From: Candidatus Sulfidibacterium hydrothermale
GTDB lineage: Bacteria; Bacteroidota; Bacteroidia; Bacteroidales; F082
DNA length: 64,000 nt
Direction of reading: 5' to 3'
Assembly (NCBI RefSeq): GCF_020149915.1
Contig: NZ_CP083760.1
Coordinates: forward strand, 1,178,001-1,242,000
Shown piece by piece: positions 26,001 to 33,845 of the stretch (within the stretch, counting starts at the first letter, position 1; each line of letters begins with the position of its first letter). The translations under genes were made by a program, and so were the position numbers. The notes beneath the pieces were generated by a model. That model worked only from the letters and a program-made list of their open reading frames with translations, made no database searches and had not been told where the DNA came from.

Positions 26001-27761
26001 GTAATATTGTCCAACGGGTTGATACAAATGTTCTGGGTTTTGAAGCGTTGATGTATCTCCATCGCCAAAACTCCAGTTCCATTCAGTAATGTAACCATTG
26101 GGAACAGAAGACTGATCCCAAAAACAGGTTGTATCCCCCTGACACCAGATATTGAAAGTAAAATCAGTTAACGGTTGGGGCTTGACGTAAATAGTGTGCG
26201 AAACACTGCTTGTACAGCCATTGGTATTGGTTACGGTTAATGTAACGGTGTAAGTGCCAGATGTTGAATAGTGGTAAGTGGGGTTTTGGTATTGTGAAGT
26301 GTCTCCATTTCCAAAATCCCAGTGCCAGATGCTGATATCGGTAGCGATGCCGTAAAACGAAACATCTTCTCCCGGACAAACGGAATCTTTCGATATTGTA
26401 AATTCTACAGTCGGTAAAGTGTCTCTTACAACAGGTTTTATTGTGGTATCTGAACATCCATCGGCATTTCTTATGATAAGTTGTACCGGATAGGTACCGG
26501 GTAAGCTGAAAATATGCGTCGGGTTTTGTAGAACGGAAGAGTCGGCGGCACCGGAAAGTGTATCACTAAAGTCCCAATTCCAGGATGTGATAGCAGAACC
26601 TCCCTCAAGAGAAGATTGATCGGTAAAAGTTGTCGGTAGCGTATAACAGGTGTCATTAAAAGTAAAATCGGCCAGTGGTTTGGGAACCACAGTTATATTT
26701 TTTGTGATACTGCGTTCGTATCCTTCAGAGTTAATGGCCAATAATGTTACCGGATAAATGGTTTTTACACGGTAAATGTGTTTCACATTTGGATTGTCGG
26801 GACTGTGAATGATCAGGCTGTCGCCATCGCCAAAATACCATTTCCAGGTGGTAATCGTTCCTACCGGTGTAGTTGTTGAATCTGTAAAATAAGTTGTATC
26901 ATTTAAACATACTGCAGAAACCGTAAAATCGGGTGCCGGTAAAGGTTCAACATGGACAATCTTTGTAAGCGAATTGGGACAAAAACCTCCGGAAATGATA
27001 GAAAGCGTAACGGAATACTGACCGGTATCGCTGTATTGATGAGTCGGATTCTGAATATTGGAAGTGTCTCCGTCACCAAAATCCCAGTGCCAGGAGGTTA
27101 CAGGAGCAAGAGTAGTGTCGACGGTTGCTGTAAATTGTAAATTATCGGTTGTTGCTGCCGGTTCCACACTCCAGCTAAAATCCATGGCCGGTAAAGAGTT
27201 TACCTTTTGTATGAGCGTATCGTTGTTAGCACACTCGTTGCTGTCGACAATGTGTAAAATAACCTGATACGATCCGGTGTCGGCGTATAAATGGGCAGGA
27301 TTTTGTACTGTGTCAAAAGTTCCGTCACCAAAATCCCATTGCCAACTGTTGATATAGGGTTCCATTCCCGAAGAGCCAAAAAATTGGGCGGGAACAACAA
27401 TACATGACGGATTATGATCACTGGCTGCATATACAGTAGGCAAAGCGTGAATAACAATTGTCTTTACAATGGAATCGGTACAGGTAACACCCGAAGAATC
27501 TGCTGTAACCACTAATTTAACATTTACCGTAATTCCGGGGGTAAAAGTGTGAGAAACAATCGGACCGGTGGCGGTATCTCCATCACCGTAATTCCATTCC
27601 CATTTGACCAGATTATAATTAGGAGAAGCCGTGGATGCATCAGTAAACTGAATGGTACTACAGCCGGTATAAACATACGTGAAGTCCGCTGTTGTGCTAC
27701 ACTGTCCCCACACACCCAGAGATAGCAGTGTCAATAGAAATAAAAAAGTAAATTTTCTCAT
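23034..27761 (-). CDS. Giant PKD-repeat surface adhesin with gliding-type (type B) C-terminal domain
   Basis: A 1575-residue secreted protein: signal peptide (RKFTFLFLLTLLSLGVWGQ), then by hand count 17 consecutive PKD-like beta-sandwich domains, each with a core close to WxWDFGDG...QNPxHxY...GxYxVxLxVT. The gliding-motility-associated C-terminal domain (about the last 95 residues) runs from VPNSFAPNSDAPGTNIF through FSSWGTLLWES to GTYIWHIKAKF. The protein would be exported by the T9SS and anchored with the SprF-like protein encoded downstream. Domains 3-6 and 7-10 form a repeated four-domain block of about 337 residues. There is no enzyme domain; the role is inferred as adhesion or extension from the surface. 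Confidence 0.9.
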   Translation of the reverse strand: MRKFTFLFLLTLLSLGVWGQCSTTADFTYVYTGCSTIQFTDASTASPNYNLVKWEWNYGDGDTATGPIVSHTFTPGITVNVKLVVTADSSGVTCTDSIVKTIVIHALPTVYAASDHNPSCIVVPAQFFGSSGMEPYINSWQWDFGDGTFDTVQNPAHLYADTGSYQVILHIVDSNECANNDTLIQKVNSLPAMDFSWSVEPAATTDNLQFTATVDTTLAPVTSWHWDFGDGDTSNIQNPTHQYSDTGQYSVTLSIISGGFCPNSLTKIVHVEPLPAPDFTVSAVCLNDTTYFTDSTTTPVGTITTWKWYFGDGDSLIIHSPDNPNVKHIYRVKTIYPVTLLAINSEGYERSITKNITVVPKPLADFTFNDTCYTLPTTFTDQSSLEGGSAITSWNWDFSDTLSGAADSSVLQNPTHIFSLPGTYPVQLIIRNADGCSDTTIKPVVRDTLPTVEFTISKDSVCPGEDVSFYGIATDISIWHWDFGNGDTSQYQNPTYHYSTSGTYTVTLTVTNTNGCTSSVSHTIYVKPQPLTDFTFNIWCQGDTTCFWDQSSVPNGYITEWNWSFGDGDTSTLQNPEHLYQPVGQYYATLSVTSNEGCRNSATHIIIFDSLPSPDFSLSPACMNDTTFFTDKTTTPVGVITTWKWYFGDGDSLIVHDPDSANAKHIYLAQTTYNVTLLTISSFGFERSITKQITVHHKPLANFTFNDTCYYAPISFTDSSTQDGGSALSGWNWNFGDPISGIDNESDLQNPTHIMSHPDTFNVRLIVTNLDGCTDTALREVVVDSVPPVDFTLLNDSICFGENAYFYATGKDITSWEWDFGNGDSSSFQNPVYKYPAPGLYTVTLRTTSLKGCESIVSHKVFIIAPPQADFSIGKSCIGDSTLFTDKTLCPVGYISQWQWDFGDTASTTNQSSLQNPAHRFTSVNGYKVQLITTNNFGCADTVFHYVNVFDKPQPGFIFQQSCDPATEVYFTDTSKRSSSKSPIILYQWNFFQSDSSYLQNPTYRFPDFDSCYQVTLTVTDTNSCSNTDTVRVCLRDSLTINFTAPTVCFNQRTFFKASYSPSSDSIAQYTWDFNDGSEQFTTFHDTISHRFPRPGTYQVTLSATDTNGCSITISREAIVDSLPTPNFIFTTPACDQPTYFVDSSQGNGNFISAWKWDFGDVSSGTENYSDEQNPNHLYLSQDSVYQVKLVVTNFNGCIDSITKPVERHTCLNVFYTANTGTGCANNPIYFRDQTVLYGTTGNITEWYWDFGDGNQTTYNTFTDSIPHTYNKPGNYLVTLRVTANVNNTLFSQEYDSSILVYKPPIAGFSYSPACAGQVVYFTDSTTTFDAPISQWQWTFNDPNSYLNTSSLQNPTHVYDSTGTFPAQLIVTDQHNCKDTASQPVEVYPVPNASFTFTPNANGVTGQVLMNNTSTGASTYFWDFGDGGTSTEENPLYQYSSVGVFHILLVATSQYQCSDSATSTYDLTSGLYVPNSFAPNSDAPGTNIFLPKGIHLKSYQIQIFSSWGTLLWESDKLTPNGEPAEGWDGTYKGKPMPAGTYIWHIKAKFLNDQIWEGSDNGDGHVKPYGTVNLIR

Positions 27762-27774
27762 TCGTGAATACTTA

Positions 27775-27837
27775 CAATTTTAGGCAATAAAATTATATAA
27801 TTAACGAAGAGATAAGCGGTTTGATTGTCTAAAATTG
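27775..27837. repeat. 14-bp inverted repeat between the PKD adhesin and the thioredoxin-like gene
   Basis: CAATTTTAGGCAAT (27775-27788) and ATTGTCTAAAATTG (27824-27837) are complementary at 13 of 14 positions, 35 bases apart. Position fits either a terminator of the upstream minus-strand gene or a control site of the adhesin operon; no TAnnTTTG element is evident here. Confidence 0.45.
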
Positions 27838-27842
27838 CCGAA

Positions 27843-29246
27843 TTATTTTTCAGCTTGCCGGGAAGCGAAATCTTCTAAAATCTTTTCTAATTGATTTACA
27901 GAAAATTGCTTCGCTATAATGTGCTTGTTTTTATCGAGTAAAAAAAGCTGGGGAGTCCCGTGAATATCGTATAGTTTGGTAAAATCGCCCTGCAGCGTAC
28001 GCGTTCCGTTTACGTTAATCCACGGCAAATGACGATTCCTGACAGCCTCTTTCCATGCTTTTAAATCGGGATTAATACATATTCCGTAAACGGCAAGATC
28101 GTATTTTTTGGCCAGTTTCGGATACAGCGGAACCAGTTCGGCCAGTTGCCGTTTGCAGATGTGGCATTTATAGTCCCAGAAAAACAGTAGCGTAAACTTT
28201 TTCCGGATGTCGTAAAACGAAACAAAACGACCGGATGTATCCTGCAAAATGAGCAAAGGTGCCGGTTTTCCAAGCAACAGGGGCTTGATTTTGGCAGCCC
28301 GGTCTTTCAGCAGTTTCAATACGGAAGGTGAAGTGTTGGCAATGGGTTCTTTGGCAAAATACTGATCGACCATGTGCACGAAAACCTTGTCGAAGCCCAT
28401 GTATTTCGGGTTTTGGTATTCTACCGTAAAATACCATACGAGATAACTTACACATTCTTTATTAGGGCGAGCCATGGCAATGACACGGTCGATGGCACGG
28501 TCCACCGAATCGGGCTCGAACGGGACAAATTGCCTGAAATAAGTTTTGATTTTCTGGTCGTAAACCGGACTGCGCAATAACCGCGAATCGCTCAAATCAA
28601 AGTTGTCCCAGAAATGTTTTTGCAGGTAATGAAAGGCAAAAAGCGAATCTTCCGGATGGGGATTTTTAGGCGGGGTAACCGGTTCCATGGCTTTAAAAAG
28701 CTTGGCCACAAAAGTCCCCGGATGATTCTGAATAAGTTTTCTCCTTTCTTGGTTATTCTGCTGCCGCAGGGCTGTGATTTCTTCCTGCAGCTTTTTGTAT
28801 TGCGGACTGTTTTTCGGCGTTTTCTTCTGCTCATTTCGCAGTTTTATCACCTGATGGTAAATTTTGTCGCTTGCCTGGAGATAGTGGAAAAAGGCTTTGT
28901 TTTCAGGCGAGCCGTAAGCTTTCAGGTGCATGGAAATATTTGCCGTATCGGTAACCAGTTTAAAATGCTGGTTTTTGTTTATCAGAAACTCAAACAGCTT
29001 TGCTTTTTTGGGGCTGACGGCCATATACACACCGCCGGGCAAAGGCTTTTTTCCTTCCAAAACAAAATTTCCGGGAGTTTTGGCATGTGCCGTATCCACC
29101 AGCCTGATTTTGTCGCCGTAATACGAAGCAAGCAACAAAGTGGTATCCCGCGAGCCTTTGATTTGAATGTTAATTTTATATCCCTGCTGCGCAAAAGCCG
29201 GAACCACCAGCACCCATGAAAAAAGTATGATCCAAAGCCGTTTCAT
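27843..29246 (-). CDS. DUF4369/thioredoxin-like TlpA-type thiol-disulfide protein
   Basis: A 467-residue secreted or periplasmic protein with a signal peptide (MKRLWIILFSWVLVVPAFAQQ). An N-terminal DUF4369-like beta domain (about residues 20-125) is followed by a helical, Lys-rich middle section that resembles DUF5106. The C-terminal thioredoxin-like domain has the active site CHIC in WDYKCHICKRQ and a cis-Pro loop IHGTPQLFLLD. Such proteins act in periplasmic thiol redox or cytochrome/secreted-protein maturation, but the substrate is unknown. The start is ATG 29246; the codon at 29255 is TTG. Own promoter. Confidence 0.82.
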   Translation of the reverse strand: MKRLWIILFSWVLVVPAFAQQGYKINIQIKGSRDTTLLLASYYGDKIRLVDTAHAKTPGNFVLEGKKPLPGGVYMAVSPKKAKLFEFLINKNQHFKLVTDTANISMHLKAYGSPENKAFFHYLQASDKIYHQVIKLRNEQKKTPKNSPQYKKLQEEITALRQQNNQERRKLIQNHPGTFVAKLFKAMEPVTPPKNPHPEDSLFAFHYLQKHFWDNFDLSDSRLLRSPVYDQKIKTYFRQFVPFEPDSVDRAIDRVIAMARPNKECVSYLVWYFTVEYQNPKYMGFDKVFVHMVDQYFAKEPIANTSPSVLKLLKDRAAKIKPLLLGKPAPLLILQDTSGRFVSFYDIRKKFTLLFFWDYKCHICKRQLAELVPLYPKLAKKYDLAVYGICINPDLKAWKEAVRNRHLPWINVNGTRTLQGDFTKLYDIHGTPQLFLLDKNKHIIAKQFSVNQLEKILEDFASRQAEK

Positions 29247-29265
29247 TTTCCCCAATTTTGAACGA

Positions 29266-29273
29266 CAAAGGTA
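29266..29273 (-). promoter_or_regulatory. TAnnTTTG -7 promoter element for the thioredoxin-like gene
   Basis: Reads TACCTTTG on the minus strand, 19 bases upstream of ATG 29246. Confidence 0.6.
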
Positions 29274-29308
29274 GGAGAAATCGCGGATGGTTGAAAAAAG
29301 CCGGTGCT

Positions 29309-30832
29309 TTATTTTTCGTGTTCCAGTACATACCGGGCGTCCAGCAGCAGCATGGAATCAACTGGGATATTTCTTTGTTTTGCTTTTTCCCGAATAAGGT
29401 TCATCCAGTTTTTATCCTTTTTTATCCGGCGGATGATTTTGCTGAGTGTTTCTTTTTCAGAGATTTTCTGGGGAGTTTTTTCGGGTAAACCTTTCAAGGC
29501 ATCATTGTAATCGGGCGTGCTGATCAGATTTTTAAATTGTGCCGACGGATGAATTCTTCCAAAAGAATTGAACCAGGCAGCCCGGGTCATCGAATCCCAG
29601 TGAATGGACCCGTAATAATATTGTACATTGTAAAAAGTCCCGAGCAAGACCGATGCCCCGAACAATACGGAAAAAATGTAATCCAACGGTTTTTTCAGCC
29701 TCAGGATACTTTCTGTAAAAGCAGCCAGCGGCAGCGCCATAAAAGGATAGATATCAATCAGTTCGCGCTGGCCGAGACTGCCGCCGTACCACCAGCACCA
29801 CCACGATGAAACCACATAAAGATATACTATCAGCAACGACAACACAGGCAGAAAAAAAGATTTGTATTTTTTATACAGGAAATAAATTCCGATTACCGCA
29901 AAAATCATCACCGGTGTATAAACAAACCATCCTTTGCGAAAGCTGAACAGCACATTAACGATTTGCGGATGCAGGAAAAAGAATCCTTCTTTACCGTAAG
30001 AATAATAAATCCAGTGCCCGGTAACGGTTTTCCAATATACAAACTGCGGAAGCAACACCAGGAAACCCATTATTACCATCAGCAAAAGCCGGGATTTCGT
30101 ATTCCAAAACAGCAGTAATCTGTTTTTCAGGGTTTCCACATCTTTCACCTGAAACAGAATAAAAAACAGAATAAAAAGCACATTCACCGGACGAATCAGC
30201 GTAAGCAAACCGGTAACGGCGCCCAGCAAAACCGTGATAAACACCGACGGCTTTTGATACCACAAAATAGTCAGATAAATAAAAACGGAAGCGAGAAAAA
30301 AGGTGTAAACATGCGACATGCCCGGCTCAAACGTACTGTACCAAAACAAGTTGGTTCCCAGCCCGAGCGAAAGTACAATGATGCCGGTAACGGTTTCTGT
30401 AAAAAACCGCCGAAGGACTTTTGCAAGAAACAACAAGCCAAGCATCAGGTAAAACAGCCCGGCAACCACAATGGCAAACCGGTATGGAAGCGAATAGCCT
30501 CCTGTGTTGTAACCGAGATGCCCGGCAACGGCATTGGCAACAAAAAAGAACGGCGACACCATTACCGAAACCCCCATGGTCATTTTAAAAACGTAGTTTC
30601 CGGTAGCTGTTTTTTGTGCCCAGATAACAAAATGTTTTTCCCCGTTGTAATGGTCTTTGAACTTTAAAGTAATGTCATGATAAATGAAAGCAGCCGGCAG
30701 GTATCCGTAATAATCAATTACATCCCACTGAATAACCCTGTCGGGCGAACGCCATATCTTTCCGCCGAAATCGGAAAAAAGTGTTATGGCCAGCACGATC
30801 AGCATACACCACCGGACAAAATGCTTTCTCAT
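29309..30832 (-). CDS. Polytopic GT-C-like membrane glycosyltransferase (putative)
   Basis: A 507-residue protein with about ten hydrophobic segments. Near the N-terminus, after the first membrane helix, lies IQWDVIDYYGYLPAAF. Acidic residues in this first outward loop are the usual catalytic/metal site of GT-C enzymes that use polyprenyl-phosphate sugars. A soluble C-terminal tail of about 70 residues follows the last helix. No close named family was recognised. It is the third gene of a minus-strand operon after a GT2 glycosyltransferase and another GT-C-like protein, which supports a role in envelope glycan or protein glycosylation. Start taken at ATG 30832 (upstream codon is TTG). Confidence 0.6.
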   Translation of the reverse strand: MRKHFVRWCMLIVLAITLFSDFGGKIWRSPDRVIQWDVIDYYGYLPAAFIYHDITLKFKDHYNGEKHFVIWAQKTATGNYVFKMTMGVSVMVSPFFFVANAVAGHLGYNTGGYSLPYRFAIVVAGLFYLMLGLLFLAKVLRRFFTETVTGIIVLSLGLGTNLFWYSTFEPGMSHVYTFFLASVFIYLTILWYQKPSVFITVLLGAVTGLLTLIRPVNVLFILFFILFQVKDVETLKNRLLLFWNTKSRLLLMVIMGFLVLLPQFVYWKTVTGHWIYYSYGKEGFFFLHPQIVNVLFSFRKGWFVYTPVMIFAVIGIYFLYKKYKSFFLPVLSLLIVYLYVVSSWWCWWYGGSLGQRELIDIYPFMALPLAAFTESILRLKKPLDYIFSVLFGASVLLGTFYNVQYYYGSIHWDSMTRAAWFNSFGRIHPSAQFKNLISTPDYNDALKGLPEKTPQKISEKETLSKIIRRIKKDKNWMNLIREKAKQRNIPVDSMLLLDARYVLEHEK

Positions 30833-30859
30833 CAGCTTCAAATTTTTCCAAAAATACGA

Positions 30860-32779
30860 TTACTTTCCTGTACCGGAAAGCATAACAGCTTCCAGATCGT
30901 CAAAATAAATATCTTTTTTCCCCCGGTTCCAAAGGTAAATGAGCAGTTGATCGGCATTACCAACCAAAGTGGTGTCCACCGCATAATAAACGGTAACGGT
31001 GTTCCACCGGTTAATCCGGAATGTTCGTTTTTCCGGGGGACGGTTAAAATCGTAAGCATAATAACGAAGGGCTTTTTTGCCGTTTTGCAGGCTGATGACC
31101 AGCGACGACGGCGTTTGTGCCAGCGGATGAACAGGATATACCTGCACGGTTACTTTCAGCGTATCGCATTTTGCTTTTTTCAGTGTGGCTGCCGGAATGG
31201 AAATTACCGGGGAAAACCGGATAAGGCTGTCCATTTTTAAAGAATAATGCCCGCTGAAAGCATGGCTGTCCGAATAAAATCTGCCTTTTTTGTCTTGTTT
31301 GTTTTCAAAATCCAACACAATTTTCCGGTGTTCCGGCAACACACGGTTTCCTTTTTGGAAAATGTAAACCGCATAATCGTATCCGCCCAGTACCCGAAAC
31401 GGAACCTGTGGTTTAAAAACACGCAACAACTGCAAACCGCTGTCGTTCAGCAACTGATAAAGCGGCGTATTCCCTTCGTTGGGGCCAAAATGGGCGTCCC
31501 ATACAATGAGGCTGCTGTCGGGCAATGCACCGGAAATGTTTTGGTGCCGCGGCAACCTTTCCTGTACCCGGCGATTGTCAAACGGGTCGATACCCAGTTT
31601 GAAAGGAACAAAATTGGAGAAGTAATATATTTTATGCTTGTCGAGTTTGTTTTCATGAATATAACGACAGGCCTGAGCAAGAATTTGTTCGGGCCGGCTT
31701 AAATGAAAATTTTGTTTGTACCGGGTGCTTCCGAAATAGACAATCCAGCCAAAAAAGAAAAACAAAACGACGAAAACCGTTTTCCGGAATTTTTGAAAGG
31801 GACGAATAATCCAATTTAAACCAGACAGGGCAGTAACGGCAGCCAGCGGTGTAACAGCTGCGATGACCCGGATTAATCCGAGAGAATTGCCGATACCTTT
31901 CCACCAGACGTAGGAATGGGCAGCCAGGTATAGCAAAAAGCTGCCGGGAACAAGCAACAGGAAATAGAACCGCCGGTTGAGGGCAAACCGGTCTTTTTTT
32001 ATCCATATCCACAACGACGCAAAAAATCCGACAAGAAAAAGGATGGCTATCGGATACCCCAAAATGTTATTCGTCTGAAAAATAAAATGGAACAAACGGC
32101 CATGACCATAAATGGCTTCCGTTCCGCCGCGGTAAGGCATGTTTTTGATCAGCCAGAAAAAACTTCCGTAAAACGGCCATCCGGCAAAGCTGAACAGTAC
32201 AAATCCACTCAGGAAAAAAGGAAGTGCTTTTCCCTGCTTTTTTAAAACAAATGCCAGCAGAAACAACGGGAACAAAACCACACTTTCGGTTCTTATCAAC
32301 GGCAAAAACGAGAGTACCACCGCCGAAAGGATGTATTTTTTATCGAAAAAAAGATACAACGCCAATATCAGGAAAAGACTGAAGGTAACTTCGGTGAGCA
32401 CCGCAAACATCGAAATAAAATAGATGGGGGTAAAAAGTACCAGCAAAACCACCAGCCAGCTGTTGGCAAAATCCAGTCGCCGCGAAAGTTTCCAGGCCAG
32501 CAGGGCGGTCAGCATTCCGGCCAGCACATTATAAAGCCGGGCAAAATTTACGCCGAGTTGGGCAAAAGGCGACACAAGAAGGGTAAATACCGGCTTGCCC
32601 CATTCGTCGAAAAGCAGTTTCGGATATTTCCATCCCCACCGGGCCAGCCTGAAGTGCGTAAAATGGTCGCCACCGCCAAAACTGTTTTGCGTATGAAAAA
32701 CCACGACCACCGCCGACAGAAAAAAGATAGCCAGCAGGATAAAAACAAGTGTTTGTTCTTTATGGTCGTCTTTACGCAT
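30860..32779 (-). CDS. GT39-like membrane glycosyltransferase with C-terminal beta-sandwich module
   Basis: A 639-residue protein. It has an N-terminal membrane helix, then the first outward loop FGGGDHFTHFRLARWGWKYP, with the acidic motif of ArnT/PMT-type GT-C enzymes, followed by about ten membrane segments to residue 345 or so. The large extracytoplasmic C-terminal region ends in a beta-sandwich (about 495-635) closing with LLIYLWNRGKKDIYFDDLEA. A very similar end, YVWNNSGRDTIYFDDLKI, occurs in the CotH-like lipoprotein encoded divergently at 33846. Substrate unknown; lipid-linked sugar transfer is inferred. Middle gene of the GT operon. Confidence 0.7.
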   Translation of the reverse strand: MRKDDHKEQTLVFILLAIFFLSAVVVVFHTQNSFGGGDHFTHFRLARWGWKYPKLLFDEWGKPVFTLLVSPFAQLGVNFARLYNVLAGMLTALLAWKLSRRLDFANSWLVVLLVLFTPIYFISMFAVLTEVTFSLFLILALYLFFDKKYILSAVVLSFLPLIRTESVVLFPLFLLAFVLKKQGKALPFFLSGFVLFSFAGWPFYGSFFWLIKNMPYRGGTEAIYGHGRLFHFIFQTNNILGYPIAILFLVGFFASLWIWIKKDRFALNRRFYFLLLVPGSFLLYLAAHSYVWWKGIGNSLGLIRVIAAVTPLAAVTALSGLNWIIRPFQKFRKTVFVVLFFFFGWIVYFGSTRYKQNFHLSRPEQILAQACRYIHENKLDKHKIYYFSNFVPFKLGIDPFDNRRVQERLPRHQNISGALPDSSLIVWDAHFGPNEGNTPLYQLLNDSGLQLLRVFKPQVPFRVLGGYDYAVYIFQKGNRVLPEHRKIVLDFENKQDKKGRFYSDSHAFSGHYSLKMDSLIRFSPVISIPAATLKKAKCDTLKVTVQVYPVHPLAQTPSSLVISLQNGKKALRYYAYDFNRPPEKRTFRINRWNTVTVYYAVDTTLVGNADQLLIYLWNRGKKDIYFDDLEAVMLSGTGK

Positions 32780-32802
32780 GGTTTTGTCGTGCCGTCAGGT
32801 GA

Positions 32803-33546
32803 TTATTGAAAAGTTTTCCGGTCGAACAAATTGTATTTCAGCACACACCAAATGGCACGAAAACCATCCCGCCAGTCGATTTTTTTACCTTCTTTGTAAG
32901 TTCGTCCGTAATAGGAAATGCCGACTTCGTAAATTCTGATATCGGGAACCCGGGCCATTTTAGCGGTTACTTCCGGCTCAAAACCAAAACGGTTTTCTTT
33001 TAACAGCAACGATTTGAGTATGCCGGCACGAAACAGTTTATATCCGGTTTCCATATCGGTCAGGTTCAGATTGGTAAACATGTTGGAAAGTGTGGTGAGC
33101 AGTTTATTGCCGATGGAATGCCAGAAAAACAAAATCCGGTGCGGCTCGCCCCCCATAAAACGCGAACCGTAAACCACATCGGCAAATCCGTCCAGTACCG
33201 GTTTGAGCAGCGTGTTGTAATCTTCCGGATTGTATTCGGTATCGGCATCCTGAACCACAATAAAATCGCCGGTGGCAACAGTAATGCCCCGGCGGATGGC
33301 GGCACCCTTTCCGAGGTTTACATCCTGCCTCACAATTTTAATATTTTCTTCGGGATGTGCTTTCCGGAAAGTTTCGGCGAGCGAAACCGTATCGTCCGTA
33401 GAAGCATCATCCACCACAATAATTTCCCGTTTTAAATGGTTAATGATCGTAACGGAGATTATCTTTTTTAAAATAATTTCGATGGTGTTGGCTTCGTTAA
33501 AAGCAGGAATAATGATGGATAAAGTTTTTTCCATATCAGGTTTCAT
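32803..33546 (-). CDS. GT2 family glycosyltransferase (dolichyl-phosphate mannosyltransferase-like)
   Basis: A cytoplasmic GT-A fold enzyme of about 248 residues. Motifs are LSIIIPAFNEANTIE at the N-terminus, VVDDASTDDTVSLAE for nucleotide-sugar binding, the metal-binding QDADTEYNPEDY and the acceptor region GSRFMGGEPHRILFF. It resembles DPM1/GtrB-type enzymes that load a sugar onto polyprenyl phosphate, the donor used by GT-C transferases, which fits the two downstream GT-C genes. The promoter element ends at 33560, so the start is 33546 (MKPDMEKT) or 33534 (MEKTLSII); the upstream frame to 33576 is excluded. No C-terminal membrane segment. Confidence 0.85.
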   Translation of the reverse strand: MKPDMEKTLSIIIPAFNEANTIEIILKKIISVTIINHLKREIIVVDDASTDDTVSLAETFRKAHPEENIKIVRQDVNLGKGAAIRRGITVATGDFIVVQDADTEYNPEDYNTLLKPVLDGFADVVYGSRFMGGEPHRILFFWHSIGNKLLTTLSNMFTNLNLTDMETGYKLFRAGILKSLLLKENRFGFEPEVTAKMARVPDIRIYEVGISYYGRTYKEGKKIDWRDGFRAIWCVLKYNLFDRKTFQ

Positions 33547-33559
33547 AGAAAATATCGAG

Positions 33560-33567
33560 CAAATATA
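33560..33567 (-). promoter_or_regulatory. TAnnTTTG -7 promoter element for the GT operon
   Basis: Reads TATATTTG on the minus strand, 14 bases before the first usable ATG of the GT2 gene. Confidence 0.6.
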
Positions 33568-33574
33568 ATAAAAC

Positions 33575-33589
33575 AAGCGCTTGGCGCTT
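33575..33589. promoter_or_regulatory. Perfect 6-3-6 palindrome upstream of the GT operon promoter
   Basis: AAGCGC TTG GCGCTT sits eight bases upstream of the -7 element, overlapping where the -33 contacts would lie. Possible operator; short enough to be chance. Confidence 0.25.
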
Positions 33590-33845
33590 AAATCGTTTAA
33601 CGCAGTGGTAATTTGAAGTGCTGGCTGAAGAAGGGGGAGTCTTTTTGATCCAAAATGGTTTTGGGGATCTTGGCATTTTTTTAATGAAATCTCAGGTGTA
33701 AATGAGAATGGAGAATGGCAACTTTTTATTTGTTCTGGTCCGTTGTTTCTTTCCTGATATTTTTGACGGAAAATCAGTATACGGGGGAAAATATTAAAAA
33801 ATTGTCGGTAAACGGAATAGAAAACAATTAATTTAGCATCGATAA

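Noticed and set aside
33590-33828. Search for a gene in the gap before the CotH operon
   Set aside because: No frame with a start, signal or family resemblance; the region seems to be regulatory or spacer.
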